Source: Corynespora cassiicola (Eukaryota; Ascomycota; Dothideomycetes; Pleosporales; Corynesporascaceae). From it: a DNA stretch of 64,000 bases. The DNA lies in NCBI GenBank assembly GCA_022059125.1, contig JAEUWY010000001.1, positions 682,001 through 746,000 on the forward strand, in the 5' to 3' direction. Numbering within the stretch: position 1 is the stretch's first letter; each line of letters starts with the position of its first letter. The translations under genes and the position numbers were made by a program. Below, piece after piece: positions 1 through 11,700 of the stretch. The notes below the pieces were generated by a model. The model did not search any database. It saw only the letters and a list, made by a program, of their open reading frames with translations, and was not told the origin of the DNA.

Positions 1-640
1 GTATGCCATACCCGAACATCGAGATGCTGCAGTGCCGATCCGGATGCGGGTGAGGGAGGCAAGGTCAAGGTCAAGGTCAAGGTCAGGGAGCCAGACATGG
101 ATGGAAGAAGAGGCAGGCCATGGTACTAGGCAGACTGAATCGAATCCTTATCTGGGACCCCATGGACCACGAGGTCATGAGGCATTATTGGACATGGGCG
201 ATGTGCGGTGCGGGAATGGCTACGCTGGACGCGCGACTGTCGATCGAGGGCAAGGGAAATAGCCGTCACAAGGGCACCGGAGAGGGGTCTGCATCGACCA
301 AGCACGGCAAGAACAAGACGTCTGTGATATTCGCCTCAGGTCCGAAGCAAGCATTGCATTTGCTAGGCTTACCGGAGGAATTGGTCTCGGCATCGTGCAG
401 ACGGCAAAAAGGGAAAAAGTAGTTTGTCAATGTCATTTCATGATTTTGCACTTTTCCGCACCGCCACATGAACTCCGAGATGTGGTATTGTCCCTATGCA
501 CGCCATCACTGCTACCGGGGACGCATTGAGGGTTATGCTTAACCGTTCATTTGTAAACATAACACCTTTTGAATGCCCATATCATGTCGAAGAAGTTGAA
601 AAGACCCAAAGAGACCCCCAGCCTATTCAACCTTGGTCGT
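1..640. other. Left edge, no gene recognised
   Basis: The first 640 bases hold only short open frames without family resemblance. A 6-base tandem repeat (AAGGTC, about four copies) lies at 61-86. The part next to position 641 is probably the 3' UTR of the ribosomal protein gene that ends there. Confidence 0.5.
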
Positions 641-1590
641 TTACACGTTCTCAAGGACCTGCTCCTTGAACTCCCGCTCAACCTGGATATGATGTCAGAG
701 ATGCGCTAGAATTGGATTTGTTCATGTGCGGGGTGTGTCCGTACCTTCTGGCCAGAGTCGTCCTGGCTCGACTCGCCGTGGAGACCGAGGAGGGCGCCCA
801 AGTCGAACTTGGGGGCCTTGAGGAGCTTAACCTTGCGGACGTGGACCTGTTGTGCTGTTAACCCCGCGTTTCTCTCTTCATTTGGTCCAATTTCGGTAAA
901 GACGTACGTTCTGGAGGGGGTAGATGCCCTGGGTGGACTTCTCAATCTCGCGGCCGATAACCTCGGGGATGAGCTTCTGGGTGAGCTGGGCCAGGGTGCA
1001 GGCAGAGGCCTCACGGGTCATGATCTCGGTCATCTTCTTGCGGATAGCCCTGATCTGCGACGAGGCGGCGTAGGTGGTCTTCTTGATCTGGTTTGGCCGG
1101 CGCTTGGTGAAGGCAATGGCGAACAGGCGGAGGAGGTAGTCGTCGGTGGTCTTGACGACGACGTTGGCCTCAATGAGAGACTGCCACTTGCGGACCAGCG
1201 AGCGGAGCTTGTCGGAGGTGAAGTCGAGGCCGTGGAAGTTGGTCAGGCAGTTCTTGCCCTGGACCTCGTCGACCCTCAGCTTGACCTTGCGGAAAGCGTG
1301 GTCCTCGTCCTTCTGGAGGTCGGCGAGCGAAACCTCGAATATCCGGCCCTTCAAGGCGTCGTTGGCGTTCTTGAGACCGGTGGTGCGGTTGACGAGGGTC
1401 TTGCCGACACTGCAGAGGGCGCGAGGTCAGTTTTGCAGTGCCATTGAGACGCAGCCGTGGGGTCTTACTCTCGGATCGCGAAAGTTCCTGGTGCCTTGAC
1501 GTTGTACCAGTCCTTCTTCGCGAAGGTGTCGGTCTTCTTCTTGAGACCCTTCTTTCCCTTTGAGAGACGCTTGTTCTTTCCGACAGCCAT
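641..1590 (-). CDS. rps1: 40S ribosomal protein S1 (S3Ae family)
   Basis: Structural protein of the cytosolic small ribosomal subunit. Four exons on the minus strand: 1590-1469, 1409-908, 846-745 and 682-641, giving 255 aa, the same length as yeast Rps1. Introns of 59, 61 and 62 nt have GT donors and AG acceptors. The start is fixed by the family N-terminus ([15 protein letters not shown]). The middle carries the conserved [20 protein letters not shown] and [18 protein letters not shown] blocks, and exon 3 has [20 protein letters not shown]. The last exon ([13 protein letters not shown]) is needed because reading through the third intron gives an atypical tail. A GGTCACGTGC element and a CCAAT box lie 130-190 bases upstream. 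Family recognition is secure. Confidence 0.96.
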
Positions 1591-1724
1591 GATTGCGACG
1601 TGGATGTGTGGGCGACGGGGCGTCTGCTGGAGTTGTCGACGTTAGTAGCGAAATCGAGTGAGGATTTTGGATGAAGCGAGCCGCCAAGAGTGTGGGCTCG
1701 GCACGAATATTACTAAGGCGGGCA

Positions 1725-1774
1725 CTGGCCAATCAGCGCGGGGCCGCTTTGTAGGTCACGGTATGGTCACGTGC
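1725..1774. promoter_or_regulatory. CCAAT box and CACGTG element upstream of rps1
   Basis: CTGGCCAATCAGCG at 1725-1738 and GGTCACGTGC at 1765-1774, 135-184 bases upstream of the rps1 start. CCAAT is the HAP/CBF target, and TCACGTG is a Cbf1-type E-box known at ribosomal protein promoters in some ascomycetes. The same pair of motifs occurs upstream of rpl33 and cwc2 in this window. The sequence match is direct; the regulatory role is inferred. Confidence 0.5.
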
Positions 1775-2451
1775 GCGCGTCGACGCCCAGCCGCGCAACC
1801 TTGCGTCGCTTCACTTCATCTCGCAAGACATCGTCGGTCCCTGTTCACGGCGGCGGCAGAGGCTCAAGAGAGGTGCGGGCGGCTATTACTATTATTGGTA
1901 TCATACGCTATGCTACTATGAATTATGCTGTGCGGGATGAACGCTGAACGCTGAACGCTGCACTGTCCTGTCCTAGCCCTCCAGGCACACGGCCTCGTCC
2001 ACGGGCCCTGAATCTCCTTGGTCCCTGATCTCCTTCTCGACGCGATGTACTCCGGACCGACCTCGTCGCAATCAGACGACGGGGGCTCTCAGCACGGCTG
2101 GTGACGCGGCGCTCCTGACCGCGACCACGCTCCACGCTGACCGGCGTGGCTGGGTCGTCGCTCGTCGGCCGTCCGCGCCACACCGGGATTGCCTTTGCCT
2201 CCCCCCCACGCCTGGACCACCACTTGCACCGCTGGACCGTCCACGCCCGACCTCCCCGACCAGTCTCCTGACGCCCGTCTCATGCCTCGCGAGACGAGCC
2301 TGCTGGCCGGCCTCATCTGCTCGACCAGTGGCGCTTTGAGTCCTTTTTTGGGTGCGTGACGGCCGTCATGTGACGGCTTCGCCTCGGTTCGGTTTGCATC
2401 TTTCGTCTCCATCACAAGCCGCCTCGTCGAAGCGGCTCGCTGGCCGCTCTC

Positions 2452-3079
2452 CTAGGAAGAAAAGGCTGGATAGTACGGTAGTTTTTGGATGATTTTGGTG
2501 ATTGCGGCGATCGAGCTTCGCAGGCGCTCCCACTCGATCGTCAGATTCTCGTCGATCCATTCTTCGAGTCACGTCTTCACCGCAGTGTGCTCGCGGTTGT
2601 TGCCGTACGGATCCTGGTTCTGGCAGAACTTTTCAAAGTCTGGGAAGCTGATGTATCCATCTGGAGGAAGGTCAGATGTGATCGACAACGAGACGGGACA
2701 TGGCATCATCGGGCTTACCTTGTTGCCTGTACTGCCTGACGTAGCGAGCACTGTCGCTCCTCCACACGGCAGGGCGCTCTGGCGTGTACATGGGGCTCGA
2801 GTGCATCTCCGAGGCGCGCTGGTCCGGCGAGGGCATGGGACTTGAAGATGGCGTCTCTGCACGAGGAGTGGTTGGGTGCGAGGCGACCTTTGCGAGCAAT
2901 GCGGAAGCCTTGGTCGGACTGCCCGAGCCTGAGTCCCTCCGGCTTGCTACGGGGGTAGCAGTGGTGAGGCATGGCGAGGAGACGGTTGATGGCGTCAGAG
3001 GCGGTCGCCGGCTGCCTGAGCGCTGGTGTGAGGGAGCCTGGGTGGGAAGCGAGTAGTAGTATCGTTGGTCGTTGGACAT
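2452..3079 (-). CDS. Ser/Pro-rich protein of unknown function, TGA followed by in-frame extension
   Basis: Not recognised. Two exons: 3079-2719 and 2660 to the stop, with a 58-nt intron (GTAAGC donor, CAG acceptor). The start at 3079 (MSNDQRYYYSLP) has a CACC ATG context and follows C/T-rich leader-like sequence; an in-frame ATG at 3253 is possible but its added residues look untranslated. The first ~110 residues are low-complexity Ser/Pro/Thr. Then comes a conserved-looking part (SARYVRQYRQQ, DGYISFPDFEKF) resembling the second half of an EF-hand loop. The frame meets TGA at 2571-2569 (150 aa). It then stays open for 38 more codons with a coding-like, helical composition (LEEWIDENLTIEWERLRSSI) to TAG at 2454-2452. 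This could be read-through, a recent nonsense change or a sequence error. Confidence 0.6.
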
Positions 3080-3253
3080 GGTGGGCGAGCTGGTATGGTT
3101 CTGGTCGACAGTGGGAGAGAGGAGTTTGTTCAAGCCGGTTGAATTGGATGCGGAGAGAGTTGGACGCTTGGGGGGGTTATGAATGACAAGAGGCCCGAGA
3201 CGACTGGACGACGTAGTAGTAATAATGGTCCCAGTGCCGCGCCCAGACGCCAT

Positions 3254-6200
3254 TCACCCCATACTACCAGCGTACAGAAACGCCTCTGCACGGGCAGGGG
3301 ACCCCCTGTCGGCGCCAGCTGCATCAGCAGCCGGGCCTCCCCACTCCACATCTTTTGACTTCTCGGCCCTGGTTGCATGCAAAATGCACTGATGCAGGCG
3401 GCCAAAAAACGTGGACCGTTTAAAAAAACTCGCAGTAACCGGATGCGCTGTCGTCCGCTCATACGCCCTGACTCGCCCTCAGCCGACACACACGACCACC
3501 TCACTTCATGTCTGGCGGCTGGCCTCGCGGCGGTGCGCAGGTGGCCATCGCTGTCGCTGCCTCTGCCTCTGGCTTCCCGTGTGCTGTGCTCTGCTCTGCT
3601 CTGCTCTGCTCTGCTCTGCTCTGCTCCTCTCTGCACGCGTGCGCTGGCCTGGCACCCCCCTTGGCACCCTTTTTTGTCTGCTTTTGGTCCCCTTTCCCAG
3701 GCCAGGCAGAGGCCTTGGGGGGTGGGCGTTCCTGATTGGCATCGCGCCCTCGTTCATCGGGAGAGCGGGTTCCAAAGCGGCGGGGTCTCTATCGAATCGG
3801 CGGGAGGCTTGCTCGGGTTCAACAAATGCATCCGTCATGGATGCGTGGTGTTGGTCGGCCGGCAGCGAGGGCGAGACAGCCACAGGGCTCAGGGCCGACT
3901 TGGACCTGTTCAAGGCGTTCCTTGCGCCGTGCCTTGGAAGAGGGGGCGCACATCGACGCATCCCAAGGTCGCTGTCGATAAGACCGCGCCGTGGTGTGTG
4001 CCATCCTGTTGTGCCATCATGTCTGGACTCTCGGGTCGCCTCACGTTTCTTTTCCTGCTCCAACGCTCTGTGACGGGGGATGACGACGTCGGCTCACGCA
4101 TTGCAGCCAGGCCTGGTCATCGAAGCCGTCGAAGAAGAAGCACAGCGCCCGAGTGCGCGCGCGGCAGGGCGGCAGGGCAGCAGGTACACAGCTGCTCCGC
4201 GCCGCACCCTTGCCCAAGGACAAGCGTCAAACACACCAGGCGGCCCGTCGTCATGGCTCTCGCGATGTCGCCTTGCCGTGGTCGCTGGCCATCCCCCATC
4301 ACCTGGGCAGTCTGACGGCGCAGCGAGTCGAGTCGAGTCGCCCGTCGATTGAGCGGCCGACACGTACGAGCCTCTCTCTCGCGTGTGCGGTCCTCGTGCG
4401 GAGACGGCCGCCCGTCCACACTCCTGTCGTCTCACCTTGGACCGGGCGAATACGTCTCCTCCCGCGACGCCCCGTGTGCAGGACACTGGTACCTGTTGCC
4501 CGTCGTAATCATGATCCGGCTCACTCCTCACTTCATCTCGCTCTCGTCGTCGTCCATGGCCCCACTTTCCGCCTCAGCCCTTTTGTGTCTCTCAAACCCT
4601 AACCGCATAACCATTACTGTCCCTTCATACGCGGACGCCTACGGAGCGCGGCGGAGCGTGCTCCATACAGCCATCTGTCAGCCGAACTCTAACCAGCTCG
4701 GACGTTTCGGCACTACCTGGACGACTCCTAGCCTTTGCTGCTGCTGTGAGAAGTGGACGTATACGACGTCAGAGCGATTGTATCACGTTTTCGATACTTT
4801 CGATATTGAGTCTGTCCGGGGCAGGCCCGTATTGTCCACCTCTAACCGCGCCGGTCCCGAGTCCCAGACATCGGAATCGCGATCCCAAGCAACATTTCCA
4901 TCACATCGCCTTGAGCCGCGCACACCAGTCGGGCCTTGGTCCCTATTTTTTGCTCCATCCATTGTCCCTTCCCCTCTCTTGCTGGCAAGAGAAAAAAGGC
5001 CGGACACTGGCACTAGCACGACATGAATGGATGTACTTGCGGCCAGCAGCCATTGTACAGTGCATCATCTGGCGCTTTGCCCGCATCGAGCGTGCCAATG
5101 CAAGAGGCCGCGAGCCCCCCCCCAGCGCATCGCATATGCCCTGCTGCCCAGTCCGTTATGAAGGCGCGAGTTTTATTAGCCACAGCATCTGCTCTCCCCT
5201 ACACGGCGGTTAAGGTTATCTTGTGACACATTCGTCGCACCGCGAAGGGAGCGTTGCCAGCGTCGCCGCACATCTGAACCTTCTTGCACAAACACACTTC
5301 CCGACATGGCCATGGCAACGTCCATCACGCTTGAAAACGGCGCGACGGAATAGGGCGAAACCAAAGGCAAAATAAAAAAAAACCTCAACACCAAGTGCCC
5401 TCCCCCCCCTCCTGGATGATTTCTCGCCACTCGCGCCCGTCCATCGCTGTGAAATGACATGCAGTGCAACGCCATGGCCAATCCCAACATGTCATCTTAG
5501 TCACCACCCAGCCAACCCCTCACCCCTCCATCCCACAGACACCGCAGCAGCAGCAGCAGCAGTAGTAGCAGCAACACGACACCGCCAGACCGACAAAACA
5601 CCCCCAGAACCGGCTCGCTGATCCAGACGCGCAAACCGCCAGCCGATCTGCCGCTGATCGCACCCGAGTCCAGCATGCTCAGCCAGAGGAGCCAGAGGAG
5701 CCGGCGGAGCCAGCGAGCCAGCGCAGCTCACTCTCCCAGCGCCGGTCTCGCCAGCCCGCCGTCGCCATGCGTGCAGACATGGTGCTCTATCCAGACCGCG
5801 GGCTGTGGAGCTGAGGGCTCCACTCTTGCGGCGATGACTCAATGCGAGCTGGCTGGCACCCGCCTGGCACCTGGCAGCTGGCCTGGCAGGAGCCGAATGA
5901 CGGGCTTGGGTTCTCACGTGCGGAGGTACACCGGATACGAGGTGGCATCAGTAGCAAGAAGCCGTAGCCACAGCCACAGCACCAGCGCCGGCGTCAGCCC
6001 TCGCACCAGGACCAGGCCCAGGACCAGGCCCAGGACCACCAGGCCCAGCACCGGCACGGCTGCTGCGACCTCGACCGAGCGGCCGATGCAAAAAACCCGC
6101 GTCCTGGCGTGGCCGGCCCATGAACGGCGGCTGCCGGACCTGCGTAGCTGGGCCTGTCTACCACCATGTGCCTTGCCTCTGCCCTACGGTACCTACTTTT

Positions 6201-8384
6201 GGAGCGGATCGCCTTACAGCCCAGCTAACTAGGTAGCCAAACGTTTAATGTCCTGTGTCGTGTGTCTTGTTTACATTAGACCGGTGGGCTGAAGGGCTGA
6301 GCCACTCCCCTCTCTCCTCTACCCCTCTACCCCTCCACAGCCTCGTTACCCCTCCTTTTTTTCCCCATCTCCATCACCAAAACATCCCCCCATCACCACC
6401 ACCCACCAAGACCAGAAAAAAAAACAAAAGCAAAAACACGAAAAAAAGTTTCTCCCGCCCCCCCCCCTTCTCATAGAGGCCCAACCCCTCCCCCAAAAAC
6501 CCAGCCCAACGCAAGCGGCCCGCCCCGACCCATAAATTCCCACGCCTCCCAGCCAACAGCCAACCCAGCAGCGGGAACAACCAAGATGGTTGCGAAATCG
6601 GGGAGGTCACGATTGCAATCTATCTGAGCAATCCAAGCCCTTGAACCCTACCTGCCCTTTTTGATCTCTTCTTCCCGCTCCCAGCATCTTTAACCCCCCG
6701 ACACTGTTACCCTTTCCCATCCCATCCCATCCCGTCCCGTCCCGTGCCCGCCGCCCGTCCGCCCGCCCAGTCTGCTTACCTACAAAGGCACATGACAAGC
6801 CACCCCTCCCCCAATCTACCCACGAATCCACTCTGCTTGGCCCCCCGCCAGCGCTCGTGACGATACCAGCCAGCCAGCCAGCCTGGCGGATGGACGGACG
6901 GGCAGGCGGGCGGATAGTAGGCGCATTACTAAATACCTTGGGTAGCCATGTGCCCTCCCCTATCCACCTATCCATCTACCTAGGCAGGTAGGTAGATAGG
7001 TACCTACTTGTAAACAAACTACCGTGACTCCCACCTGCGCATCCCATCCCATCCCATCGCTGTCCCGAAAAGCGGGTCCACGCGCCCTTAGTGCGGCGGG
7101 TAGGGCGGAGGGCTAGGTAGGCAGGCAGGCAGGCAGTGAGGTGTCTGTCTGTCGGCGGGCGGGGCAGGGAAGATGGATACCCTTTTTTGTTTCCGCAAAG
7201 GCCGCGTGGGTTGTGTACTCGCTCGCTCACGCGCTTGGCTGTGACATGCGTAGGGCGTTGCCGCGGGGAGTAAGGGAGGCATAGGCATAGGCATAGGCAT
7301 AGGTGGAGGAAGGAGACAGAGAGAGGGAGACACGTGCGGTGGGCGGTGTGGAGGATGCGTACATGCGTACGTACGTACATACAGGTAGGTAGGTCGGTCG
7401 GTCGGTCGGTCGGAGGCATGTAAGCATACGGCGATGCATGGTGGTGTCGTGATGGGGGATGAGGGGGCTACGGTGCTGTGCTGTCCTGTGCTGTGCGGGG
7501 GAAAGTGGGATGAATGGATGAATGGATGGGCAAATGGGCTACGTGATGGCATGGCATGGCATGGCATGGCACTGCAAAGGCATGACTGGACACACACTCC
7601 CTCACAGCACGCATGCACACCGCGCATTTGCAAAAACCTCGCTCTGGCGGATGGCTAGGCGGAGGTGAGGCCATTCGGGCGAATGCAGGAGCGCTTGTCG
7701 CGAGAGTGCTCGTCAGCGGCGCCTCGGGGGGAGGGGGGCCAAGTCGTGCGTGGCTTGCCTCTGCCTTGCCATGTCCCGTCCCCGGCAAGCCACCTGGGTA
7801 GACAGCCGTGTCTACTCATAACGACAAGCACGTAGACGGAAAAAGAAAGACAAGCAGCGTTGCCCACGGAGACAGACCCGTCTAGACTCACCCATCACCA
7901 GCAGACGCCCGCTCGGGTAGGTCGACCAGCCAACCGCCCACGCCGAAACACTCATCATGCATGGAACCTTGGAAGGATGTGAAACAAGTTTTGTTCAGGA
8001 GCTTCTTATTTTGATTTGGCAATGCGTGAAAATATAGTAGTAAATGGCTTTTGTTTCCCTTTCTAGCATCGTCGTGGGTCCTCTTATCAGAGACATGGCC
8101 GCAGAAGCGTGGGGCAACCGAGAGGGCGAATGCCGGGGCCGGAAACGTGCACTCACCGCTCCATCCGACTGAGCATGCTTTGCCGACCTGTAGGTGGTCA
8201 AGGAATACCACCAACGAGACAAAGCTGATACACGTCGTGCCTACGAGGCAGGTCCAATCGCGCACAGCAGCGCGAGAGCCGACATGCAGATGACCTCGGC
8301 CACCACGGCTCTCATCATCTATCCGACCTCGACCACGTCCCCGCCGCAGGGCCGCACCACAACCGCAACTGCAACCGCGCCCGC
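3254..8384. other. Long intergenic region with many short tandem repeats, no gene recognised
   Basis: About 5.1 kb without a convincing gene. Open frames here are low-complexity products of repeats and high GC. Tandem repeats include a CTCTG-type pentamer at about 3586-3626, CCCAT/CCCGT at 6715-6745, GGCATA hexamers at about 7278-7303, a GTAC/GGTA/GGTC tetramer run at 7364-7412 and ATGGC pentamers at 7546-7570. The last ~500 bases are probably the 3' UTR side of the GTP cyclohydrolase-like gene. Extended promoters or noncoding RNA are possible but nothing here shows them. Confidence 0.55.
3586..3626. repeat. Pentanucleotide repeat (TGCTC)
   Basis: About eight copies of a CTCTG/TGCTC pentamer in gene-free DNA; it creates the spurious long open frames of this stretch. 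Confidence 0.85.
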
Positions 8385-10537
8385 TTAGTGCTGCGGGTGG
8401 AGTCAGTCAAAATCCCATGCATGTGGGCTATTGGAAAGACGGGGATAAGAAGCTAGGGGGGTGGAAGGGGTGGAAGGGGTGGGAATAAGGGTCCAACTTA
8501 CATCGATGTCTTCCCAGCCACGGCCCTTTACGTTGGCTAGTTCGTCCATGGACATGACATGACCGGTTGTAACTGGAGGGAGAATATCGTGTCAGCTCTA
8601 GCCTCGGGATGGAACGTAGGATTCGCAAGACCGCACTCCAGACTTCACTGCCGAGTGCCGATCGAGCCAGAGGCGAAGCCAGTCGCATGCCCCAAGCTAT
8701 GGGGGGGCAACGGAGGGAACGGAGGGGACGGAGGGGGACTTACAGTAGCCAGCCTGGATCTTGGCGTCGATCTCGACGCGGCTGTCTTCTGGAATCATCT
8801 CTTCGGGAATCGGGACCCGCTCGTGGATGGGGATGCCTTGCTCGACAATGGCATCGTGCTTCATACTGCACTATCATTAGCAATCGCCACCGCTTTACGA
8901 GACCGGAGTGGGCGACACGAGCATCCATGGATGCACATGGCAAAGCTGTGCGGGGCAAGGGGAGCAAGGACTTACTTGGACATGCTCAGCATCCTGTCTA
9001 TCTTGGAAATGCCGAGCCAATGCAGAATCTGGGTGGCGTGACTTGTTAGTTCGCAGATCGACAGGTACGAAAACGCACAGTCTTCCGACACTGGCAATGC
9101 AACGTGCGGAGACGACAGGGAGACTGCTCACATCGGGCATCAGGGCTTGGAACCGCATGTCCTTGACCCCGGCAATATTCTCCGTCCTCTTAAAGTACTC
9201 GCTAGCGCGGTCCTCTCCTCTCTTACGCGCGTTGTACACGAGGTATTTGGTCACCTCTCCAAGCGCACGACCCTCTTTCCGGAAGTAGATGACTACGCCG
9301 CTGCCGCCCTTTTGGGCCTCCTTGACTGCCTCTTCCACGCCGAAGATGAGGTATGGCCGGCACGTGCAGATATCCGAGCCGAAGACATCGCTGCCGTTGC
9401 ACTCGTCGTGGACACGGAGGGCAAGGCGCACGTTCGGATCCGACATCTTGGCCGGGTCGCCGAAGATGTAGACGGTCAGACCGCCGATGGGTGGGAGGAA
9501 GAGCTTAATGTCATGGCGGGTAATCAGCTCAGGGTATGAGCCGCCCGTCTCCTCAAACAAGGTTCGTCGCAGCGTTCCCTCGTCTAGAGCAATATGTCAG
9601 TGTCTTATTGATGTAGGGCTATAAGTAACGTGCTTACCAATGCCGAAGCGTTCCGCCACACCAGGGAGATACCACACGGGCTCGACGGCAACCTTGGTCA
9701 CTGCCAGTTCGCCCGTCTCGTTGAGACAAATCTTGCCGTCAGGCACAAGGCGGCCGGCCTTGACGCTGGCCTCGAGCTCGGGGAGCTTCATGTGGGCACG
9801 GGTAATGGCAATGGTAGGTCGGATCTCAACGTCTTCCTTTTGCATCACATCCTTGTACAGCCAGGGAGCAAGATGGCCATAGGGGTCCATGGCAACAATC
9901 TTCTTCTTGTCGCTCCATTGGGGGAAGGGGCCAATGTTTGCGGCAGGCTCAGTGTTGGTAAAGTCGGGCTTGTGGTCGGCATCGAGGTTCTTGCTAGCCA
10001 CGGCGAGAGCGTGGTAGATGGAGTAGGAACCGCCGTGAGCGCCAATTGCTAGAGGCACAAACGTTAGCACGCGACACCCCAGAAAAGCAAACACATGGTC
10101 GACATACCATTACGCCTGCGGATAGTGCTTGGGTGTCTAGACACGACGACGGGGCCTCTCACGGCAGGGTCCTTATGGCCCCAGTCCATGGGAAGAGGGT
10201 CAACACCAGCTTGTCCAGGGTACGAGGTCAAGATGATCTTGGACGTCTTCGAGACACTAGCTCGACGAGGGGAAGCATCAACATTGGCAGGCGGTTGCTC
10301 ATACTGTTGGCTAACGGCTTCTACGGTCTTGTCCGACGCGGCCTCTGTGGCCTTGCCGGCGGCGCCATTGGAGGCGGAGGAGGCTTCGTCCTTCAATTGC
10401 TTGACGCCCGCCAGCATGTTCACGCGCCCGTTGATGCCGTCCACGGCAGAGGCCAGCTGCGAGTTCTCCGCACGCAGCGCCTTCATCCCCTCCAGAAGCT
10501 CCTTGAGCAGGGCGTCACCCGAAGCGTTGGCAGCCAT
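8385..10537 (-). CDS. URC1: GTP cyclohydrolase II homologue, URC1 (uracil catabolism) type
   Basis: Seven exons on the minus strand: 10537-10108, 10048-9638, 9583-9132, 9028-8976, 8865-8744, 8572-8502 and 8390-8385; all phases agree and give 514 aa. The RibA-like domain is in the second half: HDECNGSDVFGSDICTC supplies the zinc cysteines of GTP cyclohydrolase II. The ~140-residue N-terminal part and the block around PMDWGHKDPAVRGPVVVS separate it from ordinary riboflavin RibA and fit fungal Urc1, required for the URC route of uracil breakdown. The C-terminus ends GRGWEDID-H, where the final His and stop come from a 6-nt exon behind a 111-nt intron. The start MAANASG is preferred to an ATG-less upstream extension. 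A uracil phosphoribosyltransferase gene lies 1.5 kb away. The URC1 name is from memory of the family; riboflavin RibA is the alternative. Confidence 0.82.
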
Positions 10538-11153
10538 GACTCCCCAGCGAACGCTCTCACGCAAACAACAAAGAACGAAAGGGATGCTTTCTCGGGCTAG
10601 ACGAGGGCAAGGAAATCCTCCGCGAATGCTCCGCCTGATTCCGTCACGAGTTCGAGACAAAGGCCGCTGGATGCCGAGGATACGGAAGCTAGCGGGGTGG
10701 GCGTGCAGTGAGGCAGATAGTGGATGGTCGCAGTAGCGGTGGCAGCAGAGCCAAGAAGAGGAGAGGAGAAGGGGAGAGCAGACGAGGGGCAGCTTGAGCG
10801 GTTATATAGGCCCCGCCAAAAGAACACAGTGTTGAGAAGGGCGTGGAAGAAGGAAGCAGCGAGGCACGGCGAGAGGGGAGGTGTCGGTGATGGCTGACCA
10901 TGCGCGTGCCGCTCGCTGATTGGCCAGGCTTATCGCTGCTTCGGGCAACTCCCAGGGCGGTGAGTCGGCTTGGCATCGGAGCTCTCCACCTCCACCACTT
11001 TCTCCCTCTCTCGCGCGTCGACCGCAACACCGCGCCCGACGGATTTGGTACTTCGTGCGCCCCAGAGCCCGCCGCCCCCTCCGCTATCGCTGCACGCCTT
11101 CCTGTTTGCGACTCGCCCGCTCACCACCCGCACCACCCGCTCCGTCCGCTAAC
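10538..11153. promoter_or_regulatory. Divergent promoter between URC1 and elf1
   Basis: 616 bases between two divergent start codons. CGCTGATTGGCCAG at 10914-10927 is the reverse complement of the 14-base CCAAT element upstream of rps1, so a HAP/CBF site is likely. The elf1-proximal part is rich in CT and CCGC. No other gene is seen. Confidence 0.45.
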
Positions 11154-11700
11154 ATGGCAAGCAACGCTCCCGATTCCAGGCCCGCTCGCAAAGGCTAACA
11201 GGCACAGGGCAAGCGCAAGTCCTCCAAGAAGGCCCCCGCCCCGAAGAGGGTACGTCCCTGCCGTCGCATGACCATTGCGCGTCCGGCTGACCATGTTCTG
11301 TAGAAGGAGAAGCTTCCCACCACCTTCCAGTGCCTGTTCTGCAACCACGAGAATTCCGTCGCCGTGTCCATCGAGAAGAAGTCGGGTGTCGGCAACCTGC
11401 ACTGCAAAGTCTGCGGCCAGACCTTCCAGACCAACATCAACTGTAGGGCCCGCCAGGAGTTTTTTCTTCGTTTCATGGGGGAAATGTCGCTGACGACGGG
11501 CAGATCTCTCCGCCCCGGTCGACGTCTACGCTGACTGGATCGATGCTTGCGACGCCGTAGCAAAAGAAACCGCAGGCAGTGCGCCCACGGAGCGGTCAAT
11601 GAATCGCAGCAGGGGGCCCGCGAAACCGCAGGCCGAGATGGACGACTTTGTCGAGAATGACGAATTGGACGCAGAGGGCGAATACGATGCCGACGACTAA
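11154..11700 (+). CDS. elf1: Transcription elongation factor Elf1 (zinc-ribbon)
   Basis: Small zinc-ribbon protein that travels with RNA polymerase II and keeps chromatin integrity during elongation. Exons 11154-11156, 11208-11249, 11304-11442 and 11504-11700 give 126 aa. The family N-terminus ([14 protein letters not shown]) starts right at 11208 with no Met of its own. The only fitting start is the ATG at 11154, followed directly by GCAAGC; the first coding exon is therefore 3 nt and the first intron is GC-AG (51 nt, branch-like CTAAC near the acceptor). The zinc site is CLFCNHE plus CKVCGQ, followed by [18 protein letters not shown]. The acidic tail ends EYDADD. It is divergent from URC1 and convergent with the UPRT gene. 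Confidence 0.93.

Noticed and set aside
3377..4315. 312-codon open frame, plus strand
   Set aside because: Composition is driven by the TGCTC repeat and GC content, other frames are equally open, and there is no family resemblance or conserved block.
4590..4615. CCCTAA-like telomeric sequence
   Set aside because: Only one or two degenerate units; not a telomere or interstitial array.
7080..7420. CRISPR-like spaced repeats
   Set aside because: They are contiguous tetra- and hexamer microsatellites in a eukaryotic genome, without unique spacers.
7888..8265. 125-codon minus-strand frame after the URC1-like stop
   Set aside because: Lies in the expected 3' UTR, ends beside a GTGAGT but has no partner exon, and shows no family resemblance.
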